From JAVXTH01 sp036642795 (GTDB lineage: Bacteria; Bacillota_I; Bacilli_A; Erysipelotrichales; Erysipelotrichaceae): a DNA stretch of 64,000 nucleotides. The stretch covers positions 1 to 64,000 of the forward strand of contig JAVXTH010000001.1 in NCBI GenBank assembly GCA_036642795.1. Direction: 5' to 3'. The notes beneath the pieces are model-generated. The model searched no databases. It had not been told where the DNA came from and saw only the letters and a program-made list of their open reading frames with translations. The number at the start of each line of letters is the position of its first letter. Positions within the stretch are counted from its first letter, which is position 1. Position numbers and translations under genes: made by a program. Below are positions 1 through 8,619 of the stretch, in pieces.

Positions 1-557
1 TGAGTCCAAATACAATGACCACAAATGAAAATGATCAACAAATATTAATCTTATCTCCATCCCTTCCCCAGGTTTATATCATCACGATTACGAAAGATAG
101 CTACAACGTTGTTTTAATACCCAAAACCACAAACATAAAACTAACATGCGCGGAAGATACCATCACTACCATCGATCGTATTAATCTTAAAGAAATGGGA
201 AGAAAATGCTTAATCAATACCTTAAACAATAACTTTGATTTAAAAATCAAGCACGATGTCATAATTAACTTTAAAAACATTAAAACTGATTTCAATCTAG
301 ATTTGCATCATAAAGATTTAAATGATTTTTCTACCATACTAACCATATTTCATCAGGTTAGTGGACAAATCAATTTAAACAGATTACTGAATTATCAAAA
401 ATACATAACCACCAATCTAGACTTCAATCGCATTTATCAACTATATCAGTTTTATAACGAAGGAAATCATAAAGTTCATTATTATTATCCCCATCTATAC
501 AAGAATAATCAAAATGAATACATTCCATTCGAAACATCCTTTTACTTATTAAAATAA
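1..557 (+). CDS. Degenerate LCP (LytR-CpsA-Psr)-like protein, 5' partial
   Basis: The frame is open to the left edge, so the N-terminus (probably a membrane anchor) lies outside; the first ATG inside the window is at 15. The order of hydrophobic strands and helices follows the LCP phosphotransferase fold. A 'DVILTI'-like strand is followed by 'VVLIPKTTN' where active LCP proteins have 'SIPRD', then 'NNNFDLKIKHDVIINF' matching the usual 'NYFDVKIDYFAKINF', and a C-terminal 'TNLDFNRIYQL' matching 'TNLERNDLMEAL'. The complete LCP protein at 31364-32809 aligns to it by eye. The segment carrying the second catalytic Arg (R-x-R-H) is absent, so ligase activity on wall polymers is unlikely. Possibly a decayed paralogue or a non-catalytic partner. 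Confidence 0.6.
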   Translation, partial: SPNTMTTNENDQQILILSPSLPQVYIITITKDSYNVVLIPKTTNIKLTCAEDTITTIDRINLKEMGRKCLINTLNNNFDLKIKHDVIINFKNIKTDFNLDLHHKDLNDFSTILTIFHQVSGQINLNRLLNYQKYITTNLDFNRIYQLYQFYNEGNHKVHYYYPHLYKNNQNEYIPFETSFYLLK

Positions 558-2216
558 CTACTTCATTGCTTCAATTTTCTTATGCAAAGAATCATAATAA
601 GACTCATCAAAATCACTCTGCGATTCAATATAAGCATTTCCATAAGGATTCTTTGAAACGACGAGTAAAGGTGGTAATTGAATTCTTTTAAATCGATTAC
701 GTTTCATCGTACCTTTAAGCCAATCCATATCCTTTAAAAAAGCCATTGGATCCTCTAGTCCATAATACTTAATCCACTTATAGATTGGTTTTGATGCCAT
801 TTTGTCAATCAAATACTGTTCCATGTATTCTTCAAGACTTATATCATAACGCAAATGTTCGATGATTTCATCATGATAAAACCATTTCATTGGATCACGT
901 TGTTCACTCTTTAATTCTGCACTTGGAGGTGTTTCCCACATTAAATCTTCCCCACTTATTTGTGGCAATAAATCACTAGGAATCACATCACTATGAAAGG
1001 CTAGATTCAATTCTTCACTCAAGGTAAATAACTGTACTTTACTCAAATCACCAATCGGACACAAAGCACCAATCGCATCCCCATATAGCGTACAATAACC
1101 AAGCGCTACTTCTACCTTATTGCCATTGTTAACCACGACACCGCCTTCGATGGAAGCGAAGCTTGCTAACAAATGACCACGAATTCTTGCTTGGATATTT
1201 TCTTTCACAAGTGGATTCCAATTATTTTCATCATAGCCATAATCTTGTAACACATCACAACTACTATTTACTAGTTTTTCAATGCTGCCATCGTGATAAG
1301 TAATATTCAACGCCTTCGCAAGTGTACGTGCGTTGTTTTTCGTCTGCTCACTATTATATTTTGTTGCCATATTATAAGCAATAACCCGTTTATTCCCTAA
1401 GGCATGCGTTAATAAAGCTGCATTCACACTACTATCTAATCCTCCTGATAAACCAATAACCCATGGCAATTTACCTTTGAATAGCTGTTCATCAAATTCT
1501 TGAATTGCGAAACTTAACGCCTCTAATAAAGAAGCTTCTTTTATTTCCTGTGAATTATCTTGAGCCAAATCAACGATTTTCATCCCTTCTTCAAAAAGGG
1601 TTCCACAATACTGAATCTTTTCCCCTTTATTAATAAGGGTTCTTCCATCATAAATCATCACGTTTTTACCAACGTTTTGTATTCCTAGGCTATTCACATA
1701 AATCATATTGCCGCAAGCTTTATGACTTTCTCCATATACATATGGTCTTGCATCTAGATTAATATTATAATCCGCTACTTGAACTTCATTTCCAAAATTA
1801 AGGGCAAAGACCATATCTTTATATTCAATGATTGAATTAATTGAATTCTCCTTAAAATAACGAGCATCACTTGCCACTCCTAAATTATCATTTGGTTTTA
1901 CCCGCATTTGTGTATGACCTTCAAAAGCATAAAAAGCACAATTAAACAACATTTGATGACGATACTTTATATTTCCCCAAACAATCGCTATCTCACTTGA
2001 TAAATCGATGATCAACTGATTGTAGGCATCTACTTCTTTACACCATTTATCATCCAGCCACTGATCCCCTAAGACATAACCACTGATGGCATTTTGTGGG
2101 AAGATAATCATATCTGCACTCTGTTCAACCGCAGCTTGAACTTGGCTTTTCATAAATTCAAAATTACTCTGACACTTGCCAGCTTTCACATTCATTGAAA
2201 CTAAAGCTACTTTCAT
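558..2216 (-). CDS. nadE: NAD+ synthetase with degenerate glutaminase domain
   Basis: Makes NAD+ from deamido-NAD+, ATP and nitrogen in the cytoplasm (552 aa). The ATG at 2216 is chosen because TAAGGAGG sits 6-8 nt upstream; an in-frame ATG 19 codons earlier lacks a site. The C-terminal half is a normal synthetase: PP-loop 'SGGLDSS' near residue 260, 'ENIQARIRGH' and 'GYCTLYGDAIG'. The N-terminal half is a nitrilase fold, but its triad is lost. 'FPE' is 'FPQ' (Gln41), the Lys position aligns to Val with a Lys one residue later, and the 'ICED' cysteine strand reads 'ALNFGNEV' with no Cys. It probably uses free ammonia rather than glutamine. It ends back-to-back with the LCP-like gene; the next gene upstream has its own terminator, so this is transcribed alone. 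Confidence 0.88.
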   Translation of the reverse strand: MKVALVSMNVKAGKCQSNFEFMKSQVQAAVEQSADMIIFPQNAISGYVLGDQWLDDKWCKEVDAYNQLIIDLSSEIAIVWGNIKYRHQMLFNCAFYAFEGHTQMRVKPNDNLGVASDARYFKENSINSIIEYKDMVFALNFGNEVQVADYNINLDARPYVYGESHKACGNMIYVNSLGIQNVGKNVMIYDGRTLINKGEKIQYCGTLFEEGMKIVDLAQDNSQEIKEASLLEALSFAIQEFDEQLFKGKLPWVIGLSGGLDSSVNAALLTHALGNKRVIAYNMATKYNSEQTKNNARTLAKALNITYHDGSIEKLVNSSCDVLQDYGYDENNWNPLVKENIQARIRGHLLASFASIEGGVVVNNGNKVEVALGYCTLYGDAIGALCPIGDLSKVQLFTLSEELNLAFHSDVIPSDLLPQISGEDLMWETPPSAELKSEQRDPMKWFYHDEIIEHLRYDISLEEYMEQYLIDKMASKPIYKWIKYYGLEDPMAFLKDMDWLKGTMKRNRFKRIQLPPLLVVSKNPYGNAYIESQSDFDESYYDSLHKKIEAMK

Positions 2217-2280
2217 AAAGTACCTCCTTAAACTAATCTCTATTATACTATAAATTCCATAAATACCCATCATAAAATAA

Positions 2281-2312
2281 AAAAAGCTTCACCTCAAAAT
2301 GAAGTGAAACTT
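2281..2312 (-). terminator. Rho-independent terminator of the pyrophosphatase gene
   Basis: Read on the minus strand, arms 2301-2312 and 2284-2295 pair over 12 bp with two G-U wobbles around a 5-nt loop, followed by a T-rich run (complement of 2274-2285). It abuts the stop codon of the pyrophosphatase gene. Confidence 0.8.
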
Positions 2313-2313
2313 A

Positions 2314-3960
2314 TTAATCTTCTTTTATAATTCTAGAAAGACTTGGAATGATTTGTTTCTTTCTTGACATAATTCCATCAACAAAGTAATTATCATCCAT
2401 GATATCTTCTTTAAATGCTTCATCAACCATCCAACTCAATTCACCGATAAAGATTAAATTACTTCCTTTACCTTCAACATTCGTAAAACACATCATTAAT
2501 AAATCAAACTTATTAATTGTATTAATTGTTTTTAGATATTCAATAAAGTCACTTCGAATCTCTTCCAATTCATGAATATCCGCCAAATTAATCTGTCCAA
2601 TTGCAATTCGTTTTCCTTCAATTGCATATTCTTTAAAATCATTATAAAGAATCTCAGATAAATTCTTCCCTTTTAAAGTCGCAACTGCTTTGAACATTTC
2701 AGGTGCAATATTCTCTAGATTAATACCAGCAATATCCGCTAATTCTTGAGCTAAATCATGATCAATTGGCGTTGTCGTTGGTGAATTAAAATTCATCGTA
2801 TCCGATATAATCGCATAGCACATACCAGCTGCTACTTTTGGATCGGGCAAAATACGATTTTCACGATACATCATAGCTACAATCGAACATGTACTTCCTA
2901 TAATTTCATTACGGAAACGAATTGGTGAACTTGTTTCAATATCACCGATTCGATGATGATCTACGATTTCTAAAATATCCGCATCTTTTATGTTATCAAT
3001 ACTCTGTGACATTTCATTATGATCCACTAAAATAAACTTTTTCTTTTGATAATTCAATAAGTGGAAACGAGATATAGCTCCAAGTACTTTTCCTTGATTA
3101 TTTAAAACTGGATAAGAACGATAACGAGTTTGTGACATTTTCTTATAAACATCATCGATATATTCATGATTATTAAAAGAAACAATTTTTCTTCCCATAA
3201 TACTAGATACTGGAATCGATTGGTAAATCGTATTCGTTACATCCATCATTGCTTTATTGGTGCGAATAATTGTACAACCATTTTCTTTCGCACTCGCAAT
3301 AATTTGTTTTGAAACAATATCAATTCCAACAAGAATTAAACAAGAAGCACCATTATCAATTACATGACGTTGCATCTGTAAATCATCATTCATTACAACA
3401 ATACTATCATGATAATCTACATCATGAACATCACGGGTGTAAACGACATTTACATAAACATTCCCTTTACGACGAAAACGCTCCGGTTTATAAATTAAAT
3501 CACCTTCAAGGACTTCACAAATATTCTCAACTGGTGTATCTTCCATTAAAGTTTTAATATTTCCCTTTGGATTTAATAAAATATGGGCAATATCTGAAAG
3601 TGAAATAACGCCAAGTAATTTATCTTCTTGATCAACCACATAAAGTGAATTGCTACGACCTTCATCATTATTACCTGAGCACATTTTATCCCAAGCTTCT
3701 TTTAAAGTTTTCTTCTTAGTAATGGTAAGTGGCATATCAAAAGGTACATCATATAATTTTAAGCGAGCATTTTGAATATAGATAGGTTCTTCCATTTCAA
3801 ATTTCTTTAAAATATATGCTGTTTCACTATTTACTTCACCAATTCGGCAAGCAATCGCATTGATTCCTAATTTTCTTTTTAATTCTGCATAACCAATTGA
3901 AGCCATAATCGAATCCGTATCTGGATTTTTATGACCTATAATATGAATAAGTTCTTGCAT
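2314..3960 (-). CDS. ppaC: Manganese-dependent inorganic pyrophosphatase with CBS and DRTGG domains
   Basis: Family II pyrophosphatase of the DHH superfamily, hydrolysing PPi in the cytoplasm (548 aa). The catalytic DHH domain opens with 'GHKNPDTDSI' (residues 7-16) and carries 'DHHRIGD' around residue 345, followed by a DHHA2 domain. A regulatory insert splits the catalytic domain: a CBS motif near 65-130, a DRTGG-like domain near 190-240, then a second CBS near 250-310. In this subfamily the CBS pair binds adenine nucleotides. Start 3960 is preferred (AAGGGA 9 nt upstream) over an ATG nine codons earlier. Monocistronic, with its own terminator. Confidence 0.9.
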   Translation of the reverse strand: MQELIHIIGHKNPDTDSIMASIGYAELKRKLGINAIACRIGEVNSETAYILKKFEMEEPIYIQNARLKLYDVPFDMPLTITKKKTLKEAWDKMCSGNNDEGRSNSLYVVDQEDKLLGVISLSDIAHILLNPKGNIKTLMEDTPVENICEVLEGDLIYKPERFRRKGNVYVNVVYTRDVHDVDYHDSIVVMNDDLQMQRHVIDNGASCLILVGIDIVSKQIIASAKENGCTIIRTNKAMMDVTNTIYQSIPVSSIMGRKIVSFNNHEYIDDVYKKMSQTRYRSYPVLNNQGKVLGAISRFHLLNYQKKKFILVDHNEMSQSIDNIKDADILEIVDHHRIGDIETSSPIRFRNEIIGSTCSIVAMMYRENRILPDPKVAAGMCYAIISDTMNFNSPTTTPIDHDLAQELADIAGINLENIAPEMFKAVATLKGKNLSEILYNDFKEYAIEGKRIAIGQINLADIHELEEIRSDFIEYLKTINTINKFDLLMMCFTNVEGKGSNLIFIGELSWMVDEAFKEDIMDDNYFVDGIMSRKKQIIPSLSRIIKED

Positions 3961-4147
3961 GTTATCGCTTCCCTTCTCTTCCATCATCTAATTAATATAA
4001 TCTTCTTTATTAGCATATCACATACTACCAAAAAAAGAAGGTAAAATGCAAGTAAAAAACAACGATTAAAAAGAATATACAATGTAAGACTCATCTTTTT
4101 ATCCCTTTTCTACCTAATTATTATCTTAAACGCTTAAATAAGATTAA

Positions 4148-4184
4148 AAAAACAAGGAAATCCAAAATGGAAATCCTTGTTTTA
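4148..4184 (-). terminator. Rho-independent terminator of nifJ
   Basis: Arms 4149-4158 and 4174-4183 form a 10-bp stem with a short inner stem (4161-4163/4169-4171); on the minus strand a run of T follows. It begins a few bases after the nifJ stop codon. Confidence 0.8.
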
Positions 4185-4189
4185 GAATA

Positions 4190-7100
4190 CTATTCTGCAG
4201 CTAATCTTAATAAACGTTTGTGACGTTTTTGAGCATCTGCTTTTGTCTTTTCAAACATTTCATAAGCTTTTTCACCCTTAATCTTAGGCAATTGAGAGTA
4301 ACGAGTTTCACTCAACATAAAGTCTAACATCTTGTCATAATCTGGTTCTTTCGAATCGATTGTAAGAGGGTTTTCTTTTCTTGGATCATAGCGATACAAG
4401 TCAAGGTATCCGGCTTCAACAGCTTTTGCTTGTGTTCTTTGGTGATTTGATAATCCACCTTTGATACCATGTTCAGCACATGGAGAGTAAGCAATAACTA
4501 AAGAAGGTCCATCATAGCTTTCAGCTTCTTTTAATGCTTTAATTGTTTGAGCCTTGTTAGCACCCATTGCAATTTGAGCAACATAGACATGTCCATAAGC
4601 CATTGCAATTTGTCCTAAATCTTTCTTAGCTCCAGCTTTACCACCGGCTGCGAATTTCGCAATCGAAGCAGCTTGGCTTGATTTAGAAGATTGACCACCT
4701 GTGTTAGAATAAACTTCAGTATCAAGAACTAAAACATTAACATTTAAATTATTCGCAAGAACATGGTCTAATCCACCGTATCCGATATCATAAGCCCAGC
4801 CGTCTCCACCAATAATCCAAGCTGATTTAGAAACAAGATCCATATCTAACAATTCTTTTACATTTTTATTTTCACTAGCAGCAACTAAATCTTTAATTGT
4901 TTTAGAAACATAGCGTTCTGCGCTACGATCATGTCCGCTTTGTGCTTCCATGTATTGAACGAAGGCAGCTTTAAGATCTGGAGTTACCGCTTCTAGGTTT
5001 TCTTCCATAATTTGAAGAACTTTCGCTTCTTTATAACTATTAGCTAATGCCATTCCATAACCGAATTCCGCATTATCTTCAAATAATGAGTTAGCCCAAG
5101 CAACACCTTCACCGTTTTTGTCATTAACAAATGGTGTGGATGGTGTAGAACTACAATAAATCATACTACAACCAGTTGCATTCGCAACTAACATATCACG
5201 ACCGAATAATTGAGAAACTAATTTGTAATAAGGTGTTTCTCCACATCCTGGGCATGCTCCTGAAACTTCAAAGTAAGGCATCGCAAATTGTGAACCTTTT
5301 ACACTGTCAACTGGGAAGAAATCAGTTTTATATTCTGTTTCTTTGTATAAGTAATCAGCAAGTGGTGCTTGTCCAAGTTTTTTATTAATATCAACCATCT
5401 CAAGTGCTTTGTTACCACCTTTACCAGGACACTCTGTAACACATAGTCCACAACCTACACAGTTGTCAGGTGAAACTTGAATGCGATATTTAAAGCCTTC
5501 AACACCTTTACCCATAGCAGGTAATGATTTGAATTCCATTGGTGCATTGGCAACTTCTTCATCACTTAATAAGAAAGGACGAATCGTAGCATGAGGACAT
5601 ACGAAACTACAGATACCACATTGGATACAGTTTTCTGGATGCCAAGTAGGTACTTGAACCGCAATCGTACGTTTTTCATCAAAAGCAACATTATTACGGA
5701 TTGATCCATCTAATAAGTTGTATTTAGTGAAAGCTGAAACAGGAAGATCATAACCTTCTAAGCCATTAATTACAGCAACATGGTTATCAAAGTATTCATC
5801 GCCTGTTAATTTACGAGTTGCATTGTAAGTTAAGTTAGCCCAATCACTTTGTACTTCAATTTCCACAATACCAGCTTTACCAGCATCGATTGCTTTATAG
5901 TTTAATTCAACAACCGCATCACCTTTTTTCGCATAAGATTTCTTAGCTGCTTTTTTCATTAAATCAACGGCCATATCATATGCCATGATTTGTTCATTAA
6001 GAGCAAAGAAAGCTGATTGAAGAATTGTGTTTGTACGACGTCCCATACCAATTTCTTGCGCAATTGCTGTCGCATTGATAATGAAGAATTTCGCATGTTT
6101 TTTAGCTAATTGTGATTTCATACGATTTGGCATATGTTCAATAATTTCTTCTTTTGAGAACGTAGTATTAATTAAGAATGAACCACCATCTTTTAAGTTC
6201 TTAACCATATCATACTTAAACATATAAGCATCAAGTGAACAAGAAATGAAATCTGCATTATTAATATAATAAGTAGATTTAATTGGTGATTTACCAAAAC
6301 GTAAGTGAGAACGAGTTACCCCACCGGCTTTTTTAGAATCATAGGCAAAGTAAGCTTGAGCATACTGTTCTGTATTATCACCAATAATTTTAATCGTAGA
6401 TTTATTGGCAGATACCGTTCCATCTGAACCAAGTCCCCAGAATAGGCATGAAGTATAATCACCATCAACAGTGAAACTTTCATCTACTGGTAAGCTTAAG
6501 TTAGTAACATCATCATTAATTCCAATTGTGAATGAATTTAATGGTTTGTCTTTCTTTAAGTTATCAAATACAGCTTTGATATGACATGGTTGTGTATCTT
6601 TAGAACCCATACCATAACGACCACCAACGATTTCAATATCACGATCTTTTAATACAGCAAGAACATCTAAGTAAAGAGGTTCTCCGCCTGCACCAAATTC
6701 TTTGGTACGATCTAATACGGCAATCTTTTTAACGCTAGCAGGTAAAACAGCCGTTAAATACTTAACTGAGAATGGACGATATAAATGAACTTTAATCATA
6801 CCAACTTTTTCACCAGCAGCATTTAATGCACCGATTGTTTCTTTCGCAGTTTCCGTAACAGAACCCATTGCGATAATAATACGCTCTGCATCAGGTGCTC
6901 CATAATATGTAAATGGTGCATACTCACGACCGGTAATTTTAGAGATTTGTTTCATGTAATCTGCAACGATATCTGGAACCTTTTCAAAATGTTCATTACG
7001 TGCTTCTACACCTTGAAAGAAGATATCATCGTTCTCAGCACCACCACGGGTAACTGGGTTTGTATGAGGATTTAATGCTCTTTTACGATATGCTTGTAAC

Positions 7101-7696
7101 GCTTCATAATCGATCATATCTTTGAATACTTCTGTATCCATTACTTCGATTTTTTGAATTTCATGAGAGGTACGGAAACCATCAAAGAAATGCATAAAAG
7201 GAACGCTTGCTTTAATAGCAGATAAATGAGCAACACCAGCTAAGTCCATTGCTTCTTGAACTGAATGGGATGCTAACATACAGATACCTGTTTGACGACA
7301 TGCATAGATATCTTCGTGATCACCAAAAATATTAAGTGCACGAGATGCTAAAGCACGTGCTGATACGTGTAATACTCCTGGTAATAATTCACCAACCATT
7401 TTGTATAAATTAGGAATCATTAATAATAAACCTTGTGATGCAGTAAACGTTGTAGCTAGTGATCCAGCTTGTAAAGCACCATGTACGGCACCTGCTGCTC
7501 CACCTTCTGATTGAAGCTCAGCTACTTTTACAACCGAATTAAAAATGTTTTTACGGCCTTGACTAGCCCAAACATCAACAACTTCCGCCATCGGTGAAGA
7601 TGGTGTAATTGGGTAAATCGCGGTCAATTCGGTAAAAGCATAGGCACAATGCGCAGTGGCAGTATTACCGTCCATTGACATAAACTGTTTTGTCAT
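4190..7696 (-). CDS. nifJ: Pyruvate:ferredoxin (flavodoxin) oxidoreductase
   Basis: Single-chain homodimeric PFOR (1168 aa, normal length). It converts pyruvate and CoA to acetyl-CoA and CO2 and reduces ferredoxin in the cytoplasm. Visible features in order: N-terminal pyruvate-binding domain with 'TPSSPMAE'; two [4Fe-4S] motifs, 'CIQCGICSFVCP' near residue 690 and 'CVGCGLCVTECP' near 750; the proximal-cluster/TPP motif 'CPGCGETPYYKL' near 815; 'GGDGWAYDIGYGG' near 970; and 'NTGGQSSKSS' near 1000. AAGGAGG lies 7 nt before the ATG. It stands alone and is probably the main ferredoxin donor for the hydrogenase encoded at 55-63 kb. The upstream region holds two A/T-rich direct repeats (7771-7811). 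Confidence 0.97.
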   Translation of the reverse strand: MTKQFMSMDGNTATAHCAYAFTELTAIYPITPSSPMAEVVDVWASQGRKNIFNSVVKVAELQSEGGAAGAVHGALQAGSLATTFTASQGLLLMIPNLYKMVGELLPGVLHVSARALASRALNIFGDHEDIYACRQTGICMLASHSVQEAMDLAGVAHLSAIKASVPFMHFFDGFRTSHEIQKIEVMDTEVFKDMIDYEALQAYRKRALNPHTNPVTRGGAENDDIFFQGVEARNEHFEKVPDIVADYMKQISKITGREYAPFTYYGAPDAERIIIAMGSVTETAKETIGALNAAGEKVGMIKVHLYRPFSVKYLTAVLPASVKKIAVLDRTKEFGAGGEPLYLDVLAVLKDRDIEIVGGRYGMGSKDTQPCHIKAVFDNLKKDKPLNSFTIGINDDVTNLSLPVDESFTVDGDYTSCLFWGLGSDGTVSANKSTIKIIGDNTEQYAQAYFAYDSKKAGGVTRSHLRFGKSPIKSTYYINNADFISCSLDAYMFKYDMVKNLKDGGSFLINTTFSKEEIIEHMPNRMKSQLAKKHAKFFIINATAIAQEIGMGRRTNTILQSAFFALNEQIMAYDMAVDLMKKAAKKSYAKKGDAVVELNYKAIDAGKAGIVEIEVQSDWANLTYNATRKLTGDEYFDNHVAVINGLEGYDLPVSAFTKYNLLDGSIRNNVAFDEKRTIAVQVPTWHPENCIQCGICSFVCPHATIRPFLLSDEEVANAPMEFKSLPAMGKGVEGFKYRIQVSPDNCVGCGLCVTECPGKGGNKALEMVDINKKLGQAPLADYLYKETEYKTDFFPVDSVKGSQFAMPYFEVSGACPGCGETPYYKLVSQLFGRDMLVANATGCSMIYCSSTPSTPFVNDKNGEGVAWANSLFEDNAEFGYGMALANSYKEAKVLQIMEENLEAVTPDLKAAFVQYMEAQSGHDRSAERYVSKTIKDLVAASENKNVKELLDMDLVSKSAWIIGGDGWAYDIGYGGLDHVLANNLNVNVLVLDTEVYSNTGGQSSKSSQAASIAKFAAGGKAGAKKDLGQIAMAYGHVYVAQIAMGANKAQTIKALKEAESYDGPSLVIAYSPCAEHGIKGGLSNHQRTQAKAVEAGYLDLYRYDPRKENPLTIDSKEPDYDKMLDFMLSETRYSQLPKIKGEKAYEMFEKTKADAQKRHKRLLRLAAE

Positions 7697-7770
7697 TTAA
7701 TTTCCTCCTTTTACTTCCTCTATCATTATAGAACGAATTGTCTTTCATTTCTAGGATTTCTTAAGCTTTT

Positions 7771-7811
7771 TTTACCCTTTTTACGAAAAGAAACCTTTTT
7801 TTATACGAAAA
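7771..7811. repeat. Imperfect direct repeat upstream of nifJ
   Basis: Two copies of the pattern ACC(C)-T5to7-(TAT)ACGAAAA, starting near 7774 and 7793, in the 180-bp leader of nifJ. They may be a regulator site or just low-complexity sequence. No standard promoter with a good -35 box was found here; a TATAAT-like -10 (minus strand) lies nearer the gene, around 7723-7728. Confidence 0.3.
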
Positions 7812-7876
7812 AACATTATTTTCGCAATTATCGTTAAAGTTAAGCCCTTTCATAAATGTATATCCTTATCGAAACA

Positions 7877-8485
7877 TTAACAATGACACATCATCCTTAT
7901 TGTCTTATATAAAAATGGCTTATATTCATCCATTGATAAAGGTTCCCCTTTAATAATACAGCTGTAACAAGTTGATCCAACTAATTCCACAATCATGAAT
8001 AAGGTAACTTCTGGATTTTCCAATTCAACATCGTGAATTTTAATGCTTCTCATAAACGTATCATGTAAGCCTAAAGCATTTTCATCCATTAATTTTGTAA
8101 TCTTTTCACTATACAAACCCAAAGATAAATTCTTACGAATAAAAGATAATAGTTTTTTATCTTTAACGAATGCATCGATTACATAATCAATGACCGCGAT
8201 AATCTCATCCCCTAGTGAAGCAATCTTCAAATGATCAATTGATTGAAGTGCATCTTGAAATAATTGTGCTGATTTTTGGGCAATTAACTGATTTTGTAAA
8301 TCATACTTATCATGAAAATACAAATAAAAAGTCCCTTTTGCCACACCGGCTGCATCAACAATATCTTGGATGGATGTTTTGTTGATTCCCTGTTTCGTAA
8401 ATAATTCAAAAGCAGTGTCCATAAGGTTCTTTTCTTTTTCATTTTTATTAACTTCAACTTTAGTTTTTAAGATGTTTATTTTCAT
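7877..8485 (-). CDS. TetR/AcrR-family transcriptional regulator
   Basis: A 202-residue repressor. The N-terminal helix-turn-helix (about residues 28-60) contains 'SIQDIVDAAGVAKGTFYLYF' and a following 'KYDL', the usual TetR signature. The C-terminal ligand domain is variable, so the inducer cannot be named. The gene diverges from the MMPL exporter, and the 134-bp gap holds three TGAC-N5-GTCA sites placed on both promoters, so it very likely represses itself and the exporter. GAGGA lies 6 nt before the ATG. Confidence 0.9.
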   Translation of the reverse strand: MKINILKTKVEVNKNEKEKNLMDTAFELFTKQGINKTSIQDIVDAAGVAKGTFYLYFHDKYDLQNQLIAQKSAQLFQDALQSIDHLKIASLGDEIIAVIDYVIDAFVKDKKLLSFIRKNLSLGLYSEKITKLMDENALGLHDTFMRSIKIHDVELENPEVTLFMIVELVGSTCYSCIIKGEPLSMDEYKPFLYKTIRMMCHC

Positions 8486-8509
8486 TTTTCATCCTCACGA
8501 TCTGCTTGC

Positions 8510-8538
8510 ATTTTATATGAAAACTGACGATAAGTCAA
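8510..8538 (-). promoter_or_regulatory. Promoter of the TetR gene
   Basis: On the minus strand: -35 TTGACT (8533-8538), 17-bp spacer, -10 TAAAAT (8510-8515). The -35 overlaps the operator at 8525-8537, consistent with autorepression. Confidence 0.75.
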
Positions 8539-8602
8539 TTCTATAAATTATTTATTGACCACTAGTCATTATTGTGCTAGGATACTAACTGACTAATAGT
8601 CA
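8525..8602. promoter_or_regulatory. Three TetR-type operators (TGAC-N5-GTCA)
   Basis: Sites at 8525-8537 (TGACGATAAGTCA), 8556-8568 (TGACCACTAGTCA) and 8590-8602 (TGACTAATAGTCA, a perfect palindrome around its centre). Centres are 31 and 34 bp apart, about three helical turns. The first covers the TetR -35, the second the exporter -35, and the third lies just downstream of the exporter -10. Confidence 0.8.
8555..8583 (+). promoter_or_regulatory. Promoter of the MMPL exporter operon
   Basis: -35 TTGACC (8555-8560), 17-bp spacer, -10 TAGGAT (8578-8583). It is bracketed by two of the TGAC-N5-GTCA operators. Confidence 0.75.
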
Positions 8603-8619
8603 TTTAAGGAGGAATAGAA

